A DNA stretch of 64,000 bases from Vitellaria paradoxa (taxonomy: Eukaryota; Streptophyta; Magnoliopsida; Ericales; Sapotaceae). Below, piece after piece: positions 18,604-31,386 of the stretch. Below the pieces are notes generated by a model that saw nothing but the letters and a program-made list of their open reading frames with translations, was not told the origin of the DNA and searched no databases. The translations under genes were made by a program, and so were the position numbers. How positions within the stretch are numbered: the stretch's first letter is position 1; each line of letters starts with the position of its first letter. The DNA is taken from positions 44,652,026 through 44,716,025 of the forward strand of contig CM034240.1 of NCBI GenBank assembly GCA_019916065.1, in the 5' to 3' direction.

Positions 18604-21600
18604 TCAGTAGCCTTTATTTCCACGAATTCGAGCTCTCATATCAACCTGGAAAGGAAACATTGGAAGATTTTGTGAGTTCATTGAAATCTGGCAAACAAAG
18701 TTAATAATGTTCATGAATCTAACAACACCAGCTAGCAATATTTGAACATTGTTAGCTGTTCCACATCATTTCAGTGGGCTGTTCCAAATCTTGTTTGAAC
18801 AACATGTTTTCAGATAGTACAATAAATAATCTTCTCAGTTTCTCTTGAATCCATCTGACAATGTTCCAATTTTTACAATCATTCATTTTATTGACTTCAA
18901 TCGATCAAAATGATTTAATTTTGTATAAAACAGAGGCAGCCTGGCAGGATCAACTTGCACTTGGTGCAGAACTTTTTCATCTCTTCATTTTTAACAAAAT
19001 TCATCATTCAAGAAACTGACAGGTGTACAATTAAATTCTTTCCCAGACACAGACAGCTCATCTGCATTTTCTTGGTGTCAGCTAAATATTTTATTCTAAA
19101 TGAAAAGTTTAGCTAGACCATATCATTTCATTTAGATGAGAAGATGCCTTCCCCATTTTCTACGACCAATCTCAAAAACCATGAGAAGATGGGCAATTTC
19201 ATTTTATTTTTTCGCAGCTTGATCATTTTGTAGTTCAATTACCATTTCCTACTGTAAACTACGTTACACATTGATGTCACTTATACTAACATGATAAGCA
19301 ACCTTTATCGCAACATTTATTGACAATTAATAGTGGGTTAATGTACTTGAAGATTTATTGATTCTATCTGCACCTTCTCTCACCATCCATCCACCATCCC
19401 TTCTTTGTTTTTACTTTCAGATATCTCGAGATAATTTTGGAATTCCAACTATGTATTGAGTTGCTTTCTGATAAGCAGTTACAGTGGCAGGGACTGGGCA
19501 GAGCCTTGCACCCACATTTTTTAGTAGAAGTTTGATTCCATCACTTGATCCCACACCAGCTGGGGCAGATAACTTGCCTTAGCACCAGTTTATGACCTCA
19601 CATCTGATAAGTAAACACGTACTATATTATTATAGCTGAAAATGAGGCTAAAATTTTGACAAGCATAGTTTATAGGTTTCCAGAAGGCAAATATCAAATG
19701 TGTCCCCCCCTTGTAAATGTAGAATTTATAATTACATAGAGGTTCTCACTGTGAGAGGGATTAATGTGCATAGCTACTGCAGCTTCTAATTTCTGATCCA
19801 AACTAACAGCCTTAAGCAAGGGTGATACCATTTTTATCAATGAATTCAGGTATCAATACCTGATGAGTGGGATTATATGTTTCCAAATTATTACACACAA
19901 ACGTTCCTAATAGGCCCACAAGCTGCTTATTGCCATGACTGGTCATATATTCAAAAGCCACATTTTTTTTTTTCAAAACATGTTATAACTTTTCACTGTA
20001 ACATAGGGAGGTCATGAAGACATTCTCCTATGTGTCTAGTACCTCATGTCATTTTACATGATATCTAATTGAGAACAAGACATGAAATACAGGAACATCA
20101 ATCAAATATTTTTGATACAAACCTGTGTCCTGCCCATGCCTAAAACTTCCTGTCATCCTGAATTTGTCAAAGATTGGACCAAAATGTTTTCTGACAACAT
20201 CCATATCTAGCACTCTAATACTTTTCCACCCCAGAGAGACCCATGCTTGACGCTTCTTCTCACCCAGAGTTTGTCAAACATACCATTTCTGCAGGAAATC
20301 ATAGCTCCAAAGACCTCTGAACCTCAGGCATGTACAGATAAGAACTTCACCCCCCCTTCTGATATCCTTCCTCTCCAGTTTCAGCTTTCCTGCACATCTC
20401 AACAATCCATCTCCTCTCTGTGTCAAATATCTAAATGGATCTTTGATACACCCTTCCTCTCTCGAATATTCTAATCCCGTCATTGGCAAAAACTTCAACT
20501 CTCATCTTAATACGGAGCTAAGAGCTAAGCTGGGGGCAATTGGAGGGCCAAAAAATATGAGGACCTCAAATGATATGTAGAATCTATAGAGAGGTGGTTG
20601 GGCACCATCCAATAATGTTGCCAATAAACATGACATGGGGAATGGAGTTGAACCATGAACCCCACTACCATGGGATATGCAATCATGGCCAACAAGATCC
20701 AAATAAGGAGAAATTGCTCAAGTGCTATAAATAAGAGGGAAGCACCCAACTCTAAGGTAATTATAAAGGTAATTACTAAATTTCATGTTACAATTCAAAT
20801 AGCAATCCATGCTAAACTACATTTTGACAGAGTAGTCTCAAATATATATGATGTGACCCAGACCAAAAGACAAGGCGTCAAAATTAGATGGATGTATAAA
20901 AGATGGCTTGTTATCAATTATCACTTTAATAGTATCCTAGCTCATAGGATTTCAAAGGTAGACATGTAAATTTTAGAAACAAGCCAATCAAAATCAGAAA
21001 TGAAGCAATGGCACTTTTATTAGATCCGTAAAGAACATACCTGCCCTCTCTTGCAATTGAAATATGTTTCCCGCAGTCCAACACACTCGCTTGATATAGC
21101 CGGGCTCTTTTCCTTGGCACATTCCCTGTATGGCCGATTCTCAACCTAAACAAAGCAACCCATGTAAAGTTCTAAACATTCACTGCAACTACACACACTA
21201 TGAATCAATGAGATGCATACTTATACTAAATCATAAAAAACAATTGAGACTTGACACTTCTGTAATCTCAATTTTCAATACAAAATTTTAGCTCTATATA
21301 CATATCCTAAATAATAAAAAAATTGAGACTTGATACTTCTGTAATCTCAATTTTGATACAAAACATATCTGAAAACAATCAGTCCTCTCCCCATACCCTA
21401 AATTGATGTGAAATCTGCAGCTACTAGTAAAATTGATGAACAATCAACAAAATACACTATTAGCCCTAGCTGGACCCCAAAAATGCCAAATCTAAAATTC
21501 GCAACTTTTTGACTTAAAAATTAACAATTGGTAAGTTTCTTTATTCACAACCAGTGCAATCCAACGGTTCAACCAACCACGAAGAATAAATTACGGATAA

Positions 21601-21819
21601 AAAAGGAGAAGAGAAAAATATCGAAATTAAAAATAAAAATAATGAATGTGTAAAAGAAATGCAAGAGTACATGGTTCTTGTGAAAAACAAATACAAAATA
21701 CATTTATATGTTCATGTATATATCTATATATATAGGTGAATATAAGGTACCTTAACACAGTCAGACTCGCTTAGACACTTGGCCAGTTCCATAGCGAGGC
21801 CCTTGCAAGACTTCGACAT
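18604..21819 (-). CDS. COA5: Cytochrome c oxidase assembly factor COA5/PET191, 71 aa
   Basis: A small protein of the mitochondrial intermembrane space needed to assemble complex IV. Exons on the minus strand are 21819-21751, 21145-21041 and 18645-18604, all in phase 0 and using GT-AG introns of 605 and 2395 bp; none exceeds 105 nt. The product starts MSKSCKGLAMELAKCLSESD and ends VDMRARIRGNKGY. It has the twin CX9C signature of the family, C5-x9-C15 and C44-x9-C54, with further cysteines at 21 and 32, consistent with Mia40-dependent import and disulfide folding. Length matches plant COA5 homologues. A purine-rich GAAGAA leader precedes the start. The other open frames inside intron 2 are chance. 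Confidence 0.93.
18646..21040 (-). other. COA5 intron 2 (2.4 kb)
   Basis: The donor is CAG/GTATGTTC and the acceptor TTTCCAG/GTTGAT on the minus strand. No bounded transposon or gene was recognised inside. Composition is more balanced than in neighbouring intergenic DNA. Confidence 0.7.
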
Positions 21820-22287
21820 TCCTTCTGCGACACTTTCTTCTTCTGCTTCTTCTTCTTTCTCCTCCTCCTACTCCTCCGAATCTCCCTTAAACGCCTCCGG
21901 GTTTCGAGTTTCTTTTATGTGGGCTTTGTAGTTTAGTTCAAGCTAGGCCCAGATGCAATTGGCAGGCCTAGTCCAGCTAGCAAAATTTTAAATTTATTAG
22001 TTTTCCTTTGCTAATATGAAAAATAGTAATAGAAAAATGGATAGGACTATTTGTCCTCCACAAATAAACTCTTATACTTCATTTTACTCTGTTTATTAAA
22101 TAAAATTACAAAATTATCTTATTCTTATAAAAGGGTATTTATGGCATAAAAATTATACAACATATCTTATTAGAAGAACGAGAGTAGTTGTGTAATTTTA
22201 TTTAATAAAAAAGTAAAGTGGAATATAAAAATCTATTTGTAGAGTTCAAATAGGACCACTTTAGAAAGAATATGATATCATATATAC
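21820..22287. other. COA5 upstream region
   Basis: 21820-21900 is a pyrimidine-rich stretch on the plus strand (GAAGAA-rich leader on the minus strand). Beyond it the sequence becomes AT-rich with no feature I can assign. Confidence 0.4.
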
Positions 22288-22844
22288 AATTATGGGTGCG
22301 CTATTTGCAACCCTATTTTGTCTCCCACAACTCAGTTAAATTTTTTCCATTTTTGGATAAAAATGCCCTAATACAAAATAATTTCTTTACCTTACATATT
22401 TTCAACATGTATTTGTTGAAAAAAATCAAACAATTTTAATAATCAGTTACTGAAAAAATTTAGCAATTAACCACATAACTTCCAACACTTTCACACTAAA
22501 ATAAATAAAATATTTCAACAATTGATTTTTGAAAAAATTAAAGCATACCAACAGCCTCTTAACGTTTTGATTTTTTTTTTTTTGAATAATCATATAACAT
22601 TTCAACAATTTTTTATCGAAATAAGTGTAAAATTTTGATATGTATTTACTGAAAATATTACATCATTTTAACCATTAGTTTTCAATTTTAAGGGTTTTAG
22701 AAGGGAAATAATATTTTTCAAACTTTAGATGTAATTTGTAGGTTTTGTAAATAAATTATTATGTTGCTCAAAAAAAAATATAAGATACATGAATTAAGTA
22801 GACTGCGTAGAGAAAAAGTAAAGTTACAAATAGCAGCACTTACA
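22288..22844. mobile_element. TIR element; related inverted copy at about 32035-32565
   Basis: The left end GTGCGCTATTTGCAACCC mirrors the right end, which reads GTGCTGCTATTTGTAACTTT on the other strand. Shared internal words ('ccctaatacaaaataatttctttacc', 'gttgaaaaaaatcaaacaatttt') occur inverted near 32270-32530. The elements bracket the ACR11 gene. No TSD was fixed. Confidence 0.55.
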
Positions 22845-22877
22845 CATATATATCTACTTATACTAATAAAGTAATGG

Positions 22878-23243
22878 TTAAAGGGAGTTACGGTGAATTT
22901 TCACTGTAGGGACTGAAAAATAAATATCGAGAGTCCTGATTTTATTTAAAGTCATTGGAGCAATACTATTAATTATTATAAGTCCTGTTTGGCTTATAAA
23001 AATTTATCAAAATTTATCAATTTCTAATTATTTTTTACATTTTTTTCAATCAAATTTTAATACTTATCACTTTTATGTCACATTTTTTTATTATACTTTT
23101 TAATCAAATTTTAACCAACCAAACAGGTCATATTTTAGTGAAATTAAATTAGAGCCATTAGTCGAGTCGGAGAAAATCAGAACACTTCATACTTACACTT
23201 CAGTCCCTGTAGTGGGAAATTTACTGCGCAGCCCCCTCTAACC
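22878..23243. mobile_element. MITE with ~40-bp inverted ends, itself holding a smaller MITE
   Basis: The left end 'gttacggtgaattttcactg' followed by 'tagggactgaa' mirrors the right end 'cttcagtccctgtagtggg' plus 'aaatttactgcgcagcccc'. A second, smaller inverted pair ('cctgtttggct' and 'aaccaaacagg', 22983-23130) sits inside. Relatives with 'ggggctgcagt' ends are at 34552-34800 and 54015-54245. Confidence 0.55.
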
Positions 23244-23244
23244 C

Positions 23245-24846
23245 TAAAATAACACGTGAGAGTTTCACTGAAAATCACACGGACCTTCTTAAAAAGTCGT
23301 CACACATTAATTTTTTAATATAATGACCCGTTTAGAGTCAATATAAAATTCTACAAAATTTTATAAATTTCTATAAATATAAATTATAAGATAATAAATT
23401 AAAATTTTTCACTCACTACATAAAATACGAGACATTAATTTTTATAATTCTATATAATTCCAAACATACTCAATAAAATATGAAGCTGGGAAATATAAAT
23501 AGTTGGTACTTGACCCATAAGAGAGTGATTGGTGGCCACCGGCCTTGGCCTGCTTGAGAAATATTAATTACAGCGGTTGACTACAATTTTTCTATTATCG
23601 TCCTTAAAAAACCTTAATCAAATTAAATAAATTATACTTTATCTTAAATCTGTTAAATAACGTTGTCATTTTTTATATATGTTTTGTTATTTATATTTTT
23701 TGTTATTTTTCTAAATAAAAACAAAAATAATGTTTAGAAATGTAATTTTATTTATAATTATTAATTTTTTATTTTAATAAAATACTTAATTTTGTAATCA
23801 CCAAAAAAGCACTTAATTTTGTTGGTTTTTTTTAAATTAATTGAATTAATTAGAATAATTCGTAACTTTGATATATGTATGTATAAACAATATAAATTTA
23901 TAAAAAAACTCAAACATTGAGTATTATTAATTAATTAAAATTATCAGTATAACCAATTTAAATGTAAAATTAAAATTTTTTTAAGAAAATAAAAAAATTA
24001 TTCTAGACTTAAATAATGTTTCGACTTTTTTTGTGTTTTTAAATTTAAGAAATAATAAGAGTTGTTATTGCAAGAAAAAATATTTTTTTAATTTTAATTA
24101 ATATTTAATAATTTCTAAATTATTTTCCAATCCAAACTAATTTTTTTAGTAAATTTTAAAATTACAATAAACCAACACGCATATTTCATTTGAGAAACCC
24201 ATGAGTTTACCGTATATTGATGAAGATTATATGCCGCAATTATAGTAGAGTTTTGGCCATCTAATGTAGGATAAAAGAGAGTAAAATTTTTATAAATAAG
24301 AACAAAAGGTAAAAAAAAACAAAAAAAGAGAGAAAATGGTGTTTGATTCAAATATTTGTCAAAGTAAAAAAATAGAATTGTGAATATAGAGAGTGTTACA
24401 CGGAATTTAATAATAATTTTTCGACTGGTTTTATAAAAAAAATTTAAATTAAAAGTATTATTAATCTTACAACAATTTAAATTAAAAATATTATTAATCT
24501 TACATTGTGTTTTATAAAAAACAATATGGTCAATTTGATTAATTTAAATTTAAAATTGGAGTTTATAAAAAAAATACTCTCAAGACTAATTTTATTCAAA
24601 ATTTGTAAAAATAAAAAAAAGTAGAATGATAAATATAGAGAGTGCCACGTAAGATTTGATAATAAATTTTTGATTGGTCTTATAAATATAATTTAAATAA
24701 AAAATATTATTATCAATCATAAATGTTTTATAAAATAAAGTAAATATAGTTAATGTGATTAATTTCAATTTGAAATTAAAAAATAACTATATATTTAAAA
24801 TGTGACTAATGGTTTACCAAATACATTGGCTATATATTGACTAGAG
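23245..24846. other. AT-rich intergenic region with a degenerate tandem duplication
   Basis: No gene is supported. 23331-23480 is a reverse-oriented relative of the repeat at 1125-1303. Around 24340-24830 a unit of roughly 250 bp is duplicated ('aatatagagagtg' at 24383 and 24632, 'tattattaatctta'-type words following). Confidence 0.45.
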
Positions 24847-25451
24847 CCCATTTGGAGGTCAAAATTTTAGTAATTTTTGGTAAATTTTTGCTAAAATTTG
24901 GTAAGTAAAACTTTTTGTATATTTAGTAAAATAAATAAAAAATTTTTAATAAATTTTTCAACTTTAAGTGTTTGGTAAAAATTTTGGTAAATTTTCAGAG
25001 TGGGGTTAAAGTGGAATGAATATTATACCTCCAACCAACTCAACAAAAGTTGATATTTTGAAAAAATACCAATTCACCGAAAGAAACAACTTTTGGTGTT
25101 TTACTAAATATTTAAAACACCAAAAGTTGTTTTTTTCCCCCCTCTTTAAAACAAGGCTTAATTTGGTAAAACAATTTTTATTGAGTTAGCAAGGGGTATA
25201 ATGGTCATTTTTATGTTAACTTAACTTAAAAGTTATTAAAATTTTTACCAAACACTTAAAAATTACTAAAAATTTTTATTTATTTTATCAAATACTTAAA
25301 AATTATCAAAATTTACAAAAAAAAAATTTATTTATTTTATTAAATACATAAAAAAATTTTAGCTACCAACTATTGTTAAAAATCTACCCCAAGTTATTAA
25401 ATTTTTTTTTGGGTAAATAAGTTATTAAAAATTTGATTTCCAAATGGGGTG
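24847..25451. mobile_element. MITE with CCCATTTGGAGGTC-type ends
   Basis: The left end CCCATTTGGAGGTCAAAATT mirrors the right end, CCCCATTTGGAAATCAAATT on the other strand. The interior is made of repeated 'aaaatttaccaaa/tttggtaaa' words. The TSD is not clear. It belongs to a family also seen at 25460-25790 and 59144-59486. Confidence 0.55.
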
Positions 25452-25459
25452 TTGAATAG

Positions 25460-25790
25460 GGAGCATTTGGAGATTAAAAAAAATACAAAAAATCACCAAC
25501 TTTTAATTCTTGAATGTTTGACAAATCATCAAACTTTGTTATTTTTCTACTCTACTACAATAACTTGTCAACTTAAAATTTATCAAAAGTTATTAAAAAT
25601 TATCAAAATTTACTAAAAGTTGTTAAAAATTATTAAAAATTATCAAAAGTTACAAAAATTTTACGAAATACTCAAAAGTTACAAAAAATAGTTAAAAATT
25701 ATTATTTACTTTATCAAACACACTTAAAATAACAATTTTTTTGATAAAAAATACCAAAAATTATAAAAAATTATGCCTCCAAGCGAACGT
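25460..25790. mobile_element. Second MITE of the same family, adjacent
   Basis: The left end 'gagcatttggagattaaaa' mirrors the right end 'attatgcctccaagcgaacg' in reverse. The interior repeats 'aaaattatcaaaa' words. No coding capacity. Confidence 0.45.
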
Positions 25791-25849
25791 AAATTAGAGC
25801 GCTTCTGATGGCGGTCATGATGGGCATGGCTTACTTTATCGTTGGGAGC

Positions 25850-26395
25850 AATGTTTTAAAAATCGGACCGTTCATCGAACCGGAAAAACGACCGGGTCAC
25901 GGGTTAGTGGTTCAACCGTCGGTTCAACGGGAATTGAACCAGAGTTGAACCGTGATGTCATAAATATATTTAAATATATAAATAAAATATAAAAATATGT
26001 TAAAATAATATAATAATTTTAAAAACTTATATTTTTCATATATTCTTTTATTTTGTTTCGTTTTACTGATTAAAAATGTCAAAAAAATGTGTTGTAAAAT
26101 AAAATAACTTAAAACTAATATCTTATATAAGTAAAAACAAGCAAAAATAAGAAACAACAAGTATTAGTGGTTCAGTGGAATAATAGTGCTTTACCACAAA
26201 ATGGACCTAGGTTTGATTTTAGGTTGGTGCGTATTAATTTTACCATTTAAAAAAATTAAAAAAACTACCCGGTTCACCGGTTGTACTGGTGGGTCACTGG
26301 TTTTCGGCCGATTCAAGCTTCCACCGGGTTTTACTAATTAACCGGACCATTTCTTAGACCATTTCTCAGTTGAACTGACCAGTTCGGTCTTTTTA
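25850..26395. mobile_element. Inverted-end repeat with tRNA-like internal segment
   Basis: The left end 'gttttaaaaatcggaccg' mirrors 'gttcggtctttttattt' on the right, and both ends are rich in 'accggttcaac'-type words. At 26165-26225 a stretch with 'gtggttcagtggaat' and 'aggtttgattttagg' resembles Pol III A and B boxes. The family is not named; the borders are approximate. Confidence 0.4.
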
Positions 26396-26888
26396 TTTAT
26401 TTATTTTTATTTTTTTATGTATTAAAAAATTAATTAAAAAATCACCCACATCTGGTGAAGTAAGAAGTGGAAGGGGAAAAACAAACAAACTAGGAATGGA
26501 TTATAGCCAACGGGGTCGCTGTTGGTACTCAAGCGTGGGTGAAGAAAGATGAGCAGATGAGGTTAGGGGGTTTTTTGGTGGGTGGAAATCAGAATCAGAT
26601 AACACGCATTGATTTCTGACGCTACAAAGCTCAGTGTAATACACATTCACACGCACACAATAAAGACAGGACTCGCGCTGTGTCGTGAGAATGGCGGATA
26701 TCACTAGAAAAGCTATGACAGCAACCTCTTCTCTCACCGCCAAATGGTTCCATTCTAGCCCCCACAGCATCTATTCTCATACCCACCTCTTCATATCCGT
26801 GACCTTCATCTTCTTCTTCTAGTACAAGCAGTTGTACTATAATTTTGTTTTCCCCCTCTTTTGCCCATTTTGTTTGTGGGTTCTGCAA

Positions 26889-29800
26889 ATGGCTGTGGCT
26901 ATGGCTTCTGGGAGTGCTAATCTGGGGCTTTACACCAATTTGAAAGCACTTGAGACGCAGCCCTTCTCAAGAGCTGGCCTTGTCAGAGCCTTTTCTGGGT
27001 TCGATCCGGTTCGACGGCTATGCATTTTTCCCCGGCAAAAGTAAGCACTTTTATGCCTGTATGTATTTATGTATATATGTTTATATATATATATATATAT
27101 ATAGTTGGTGTGTTTTTGAGTTCTCTTCCAGCAATTGTCCAATTAGATTAGACCTAAGATGCTAAATTTGGGATTTGGGTTTACCAATCAATGTGGCGTA
27201 TTTTTTTTATTTTTTTTCATGCTTTGCTTTTGTATGTAATGTTAAGCTACTTTTGGGACCTGGGTTGTTGATTTTCGTTGTTCATGCTTCCAATTAAATT
27301 ACACTGCCTCCTTGGCTTTCAATGGAGATGATCTAAATTCCAACAATTGAAGCCTTACTGTAATGCCTGCCAATTTCGGATTGTTTCCGATTTGCCATGT
27401 TTATTGGATCTTGATGGATTCGTTTTTAACCTTCTAGTAATTATGTTGTGTTGAATAAATCTTGACAATTTCGGCAAGTTTTTCTCATCCAGAAACTGAA
27501 ACTAAAATTCTCAACGACGTTAGTAGTATATATTGCCCATTTGGTGAAGTGGGTCTGTACTAAGCATTTGAATCACAAGCTCGTTCTGTGCTTCTGTTAA
27601 TTATGTATTTCTGATAACAAAATTAATGAGCGGGATCCTCTAACTGGTATTTTACTATTTTTTTAACCATTTATGAGTGCATCTATTCTCTGTTTAATTG
27701 CTTTCCCTGTTTCGGGATGTGTGACATTATTCAAAATTCTCAGTCCATCATTGTTTTTGTGGCGGTAATTTTTGTGCATTAACTTTAGATTTGTTTGTGT
27801 CAGATTGTCATCTTCAGTAACTACAGTCATTCCGAAAGCAGCTACAGCCGTGGAGGTACAAAGCTATGATGGCCAGTCTGCTTGGTTTTTGCCTTTATGT
27901 ACCAAGCTAAGTTCTTTCTTATTTGCTTATCTATTTATCCTGGTTGGTTGGATTGGGGAAATGTTATTATAAGCAGGATGGAAGTTTTCAGGAGATTGAC
28001 GCAATTCCAACGCCTAAAGTAATAATAGACCAAGACTCTGATCCTGATGCAACTGTGGTGGAGATAACCTTTGGTGATCGCCTTGGAGCTCTTCTTGACA
28101 CTGTATGATATTCTTTGAATCCTGATGTTGTGTACCTTGCTTTTGTAGTTTCCACTTCTTCAAACATATGCTTTGTATGTTGTCGATCTAGTAGAATGCC
28201 TTTCATGTTGTTGCCTGCTGTCCATAAATGGATTGCAGATGAATGCACTAAAGAACCTTGGGCTGAATGTTGTCAAGGCCAATGTCTTTCTTGATTCATC
28301 TGGAAAGCACAACAAATTTGCCATCACTAAAGTGTAAGTTTTATGCTGCATTTATATTAGTATTTGTGTCCTTTGTATTCTAAATGTAGCTGACTTGGAC
28401 ACACGAATAGACTTCCATTTCAAGGATGAAGGCGCATGAAGGGACATAGATATTTATAATAAAATTTCTATTGAATAAGAGGATACTGGTATACTAGATG
28501 AGTAAATGACCTTGTTTAGGAATTGCCAGGACACAATCTTAATCCATTGTTTCTTGGAATGTGGTTTATGTGGAACCTGGATTGGTCCTTGGAACTGATG
28601 TTATTTTTGGTGGGATCTATTCAGTAGCACTGGTAGAAAAGTTGAGGATCCAGAGTTGCTTGAAGCAATCCGCTTGACAATTATAAACAATCTCCTTGAG
28701 TATCATCCGGTATTCGTTGAATACAATTCCTTGCTTAATGCTCTGCTGGAGCATTTACTGCCAGATTTATCTCTCCTTATAAAATTTATTAATTGTGTTG
28801 CGTTGCTGTTCCAGGAGTCAAGCTCTCAGTTAGCAATGGGGGCAGCTTTTGGAGTTACGCCACCACAACAGCAGGTCCTTCCCTCTTCGTTGTCTGAAAA
28901 ATATGAAGTTATGTCTAGTACCACATTTGTGTAATGTAGAACCTTTATTGTTTTGAACACTAGTAAGTAGTCAGATAAATCTTCTTTTAGGGGAAAAAAT
29001 TGTTTCCTTGTTGATTTTGTGTTTACTGTGAAAATAATAAAATGGATGCTTCAGGACCGCAAGTTGCAGGATAAGATGGATTCAATTCAGAACAGTTTGG
29101 TCCCCTCATACCCCATGATGTGGTCCAATATTTATTCCACGTTCCCTTTCCTATAGGAAGAAGGAAATAATTTAATGACATTAAAAACCAAAAAAATTAG
29201 AAATATTTCTCCAATAATTGTTTCATCAACTTCACATGGTTATTTGCTATTTGCATTTTAGTGATGGAGAGGAATTTATGAAGTTTAGAGGTGTTGAGGT
29301 GGGATCTTTAAATGGGACTTATTATTATTATTCAAAATATACTTATTGTGACTTAACAATGCATAGTATTTGGCAGTGAGATGTATGCACTGTGTTTGTC
29401 AATGATTCGGAGCCTAATTGCTCCAACAGTATTATCATGGTACAAATATTACTCATAAACATTCAAAACTATTGTACTTTTCAACCCAAAAAAAAAAAAA
29501 TAATAGTAAAATAAAATAAAAGCCAATGCTTTTACTTATTGTCATTATCATGGTGTAATCCTGCAGCTCGATGTGGACATAGCAACACATGTCAATGTGT
29601 ATGATGATGGTCCTGATCGAAGGTAACTTATGCCTTTTTTTTTTTTTTAACCAATATGATGGGATCTGTTCAAGAATATAGTTAATGGTTGCAATATCTC
29701 ATCACCCGTCCTATATTCTTGAAAGAGCTTGCTTCTGCTACGAATGTCTGTTAGTATGTCGATCATGGAATGAGGCAGTTAAATAATGTGTCTTTTATTT

Positions 29801-30861
29801 TAACTGCAGCTTGCTGTGCGTGGAAACGGCAGACCGCCCTGGATTACTGGTGGATCTTGTAAAGAGCATCACTGACATAAACGTTGCTGTTGAATCAGGA
29901 GAATTTGACACTGAGGTAGTGACTAACTCAGCACTACCTGCAATCTCCATATTATTATAGCGGCTGTATTAGTTGTACTTATGAAGTCACCGGTAGCATA
30001 GCTTAACATCTTAGCAGCACAAATACAAATATGGGATACGGATATGAATACAATGATTTAAAAAAAAAAAAGGAGCTTATGGACATGGCCAAAAATACCA
30101 CCAAAATTATAATTTTGTATATTTTTATTATCACTGTATATATTAACATCCACAACAAAACTAATTCAATACATAATTCAATATAAGAAACATAAACAAA
30201 TATGACATAACAGATTTTATGATTTTAGGAGTTTCGATTACTCTAAATCTTGGTTTGTTTCAATCATATGTTTGAGTTAAAAAATGATAAAATATCATGG
30301 AATGTCAGAGGAGTATGTGTATCCGATACAAATACGAAATCTATTCTGAAGTGTAAGCGCTTCATAGCTTAACGTTTCACTTGCATTTTGATTTTGTTCC
30401 CAGGGGTTATTGGCTAAGGCAAAATTCCATGTTAGCTACAGGGGTAAAGCCATCAGCAAGCCTCTTCAACTGGTAATTCAGGATATTTCATAGTGTTATG
30501 ATTGTCCTACAAATGAACTTGTCTTGAACACTTTTTAGGACTGCTAATGCACCGAGGTCCATCCAGCTATTTCCAAACCCAATTCCAAGACAAGATTTTT
30601 ATATTTTCCAAGATCAAGTTTCTTGTTTTTATGGTCAGATGTATATAATTGATTTGTCCTCGGGGCTCAAATCGAGCTGACTTGGCCAAATCCAGAATTT
30701 CCCAAGATCTCTCAAGAATATAGCGAGGGTAATGGTATCGTATAACTATTACCCATTTATTTACGAGCTGCAATATCTAACCTTGTCGATTTTCACAGGT
30801 TCTTGCTAACAGTTTGCGATATTTCTTGAGGCGACCAACGACCGAAGAGGCCAGTTTCTGA
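26889..30861 (+). CDS. ACR11: ACT domain-containing protein ACR11, chloroplastic, 287 aa
   Basis: ACR11 is a chloroplast protein with two ACT domains that, in Arabidopsis, is linked to regulation of glutamine synthetase 2 and ferredoxin-GOGAT in nitrogen assimilation. Ten exons: 26889-27040, 27804-27855, 27977-28102, 28239-28333, 28625-28709, 28815-28874, 29567-29622, 29810-29915, 30404-30472 and 30799-30861. All are bounded by GT-AG, and the phases close to 864 nt. Residues ~1-65 are a basic, Ser/Ala-rich transit peptide. The linker reads [23 protein letters not shown]1 is at ~93-165 ([40 protein letters not shown]). [14 protein letters not shown] precedes ACT2 at ~208-280 ([40 protein letters not shown]). 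The C-terminus is [14 protein letters not shown]. Length matches Arabidopsis ACR11 (~290). Intron 8 holds a hAT-like MITE. ACR12 is the alternative family member, but the linker and C-terminus favour ACR11. Confidence 0.93.
30010..30367. mobile_element. hAT-like MITE in ACR11 intron 8
   Basis: The left end CTTAGCAGCACAAATAC and the right end (CTATGAAGCGCTTACAC on the other strand) match the termini of the element at 6593-7209. The flanks CTTAACAT (30002-30009) and CTTAACGT (30368-30375) form an 8-bp duplication with one mismatch. 'gggatacggatatg' and 'gtatccgatacaaata' words are shared with that family. Confidence 0.6.
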
Positions 30862-31021
30862 GGTGTTCTATTAGGATGATAATGTTGCATTTCTGAAACA
30901 GTTTTTAACTATGGTTTTCAGCAATGTCCCCCAATTAACCCATATTTGGGGAGATGATATATGTTGTAACTTCATCATAAGTATATGTGGACGTGTGAAA
31001 ACATCAATGCCACAACAGAAG

Positions 31022-31023
<2 letters not shown>

Positions 31024-31058
<35 letters not shown>

Positions 31059-31083
31059 CCTCCCCCCCCCCCTTTTTTTTCCT
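31024..31083. repeat. Compound microsatellite downstream of ACR11
   Basis: A run of about 16 AT units is followed by T, C11 and T8 tracts, about 160 bp after the ACR11 stop codon and so possibly in its 3' UTR. Length is likely polymorphic. Confidence 0.85.
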
Positions 31084-31216
31084 CCCTATTGAAACATTGT
31101 ATGATAATTATTTGTATGGATCATACGCTTCCTCCTGAAATGGACAGAAGTAGCTGTTCTGCTGTGTCAGTATTGATGGTTTCAACATATGCTTCTTTCA
31201 CTGGGAAAAACATAGG

Positions 31217-31386
31217 GCCCGTTTGGTTTGGTAAAATTTGTTGAAAATCTCTAAAAATCTCTATAAATTTCTGTTAACTTTATATCACATTAACTTTTTT
31301 CTCTCACTGTACGTATTACGAACTCTCTTCAAACCATAATTTATCTCAATTTATCTCATTTTTTCTTATTCCAAATAAACCCCTGC
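31217..31386. mobile_element. Short MITE downstream of ACR11
   Basis: The left end 'gggcccgtttggtttgg' mirrors the right end 'ttccaaataaacccc'. Internal words 'tctctataaatttct' and 'ttatctcaatttatct' are shared with the elements at 40504-40918 and 40921-41065. Confidence 0.5.

Noticed and set aside
20247..20969. Five frames of 66-104 codons.
   Set aside because: They lie in COA5 intron 2 on both strands, have no recognisable motifs, and mutually overlap.
26161..26235. Possible tRNA gene.
   Set aside because: Only A-box-like and B-box-like words are present; no cloverleaf stems can be formed, so it is at most a SINE-like remnant.
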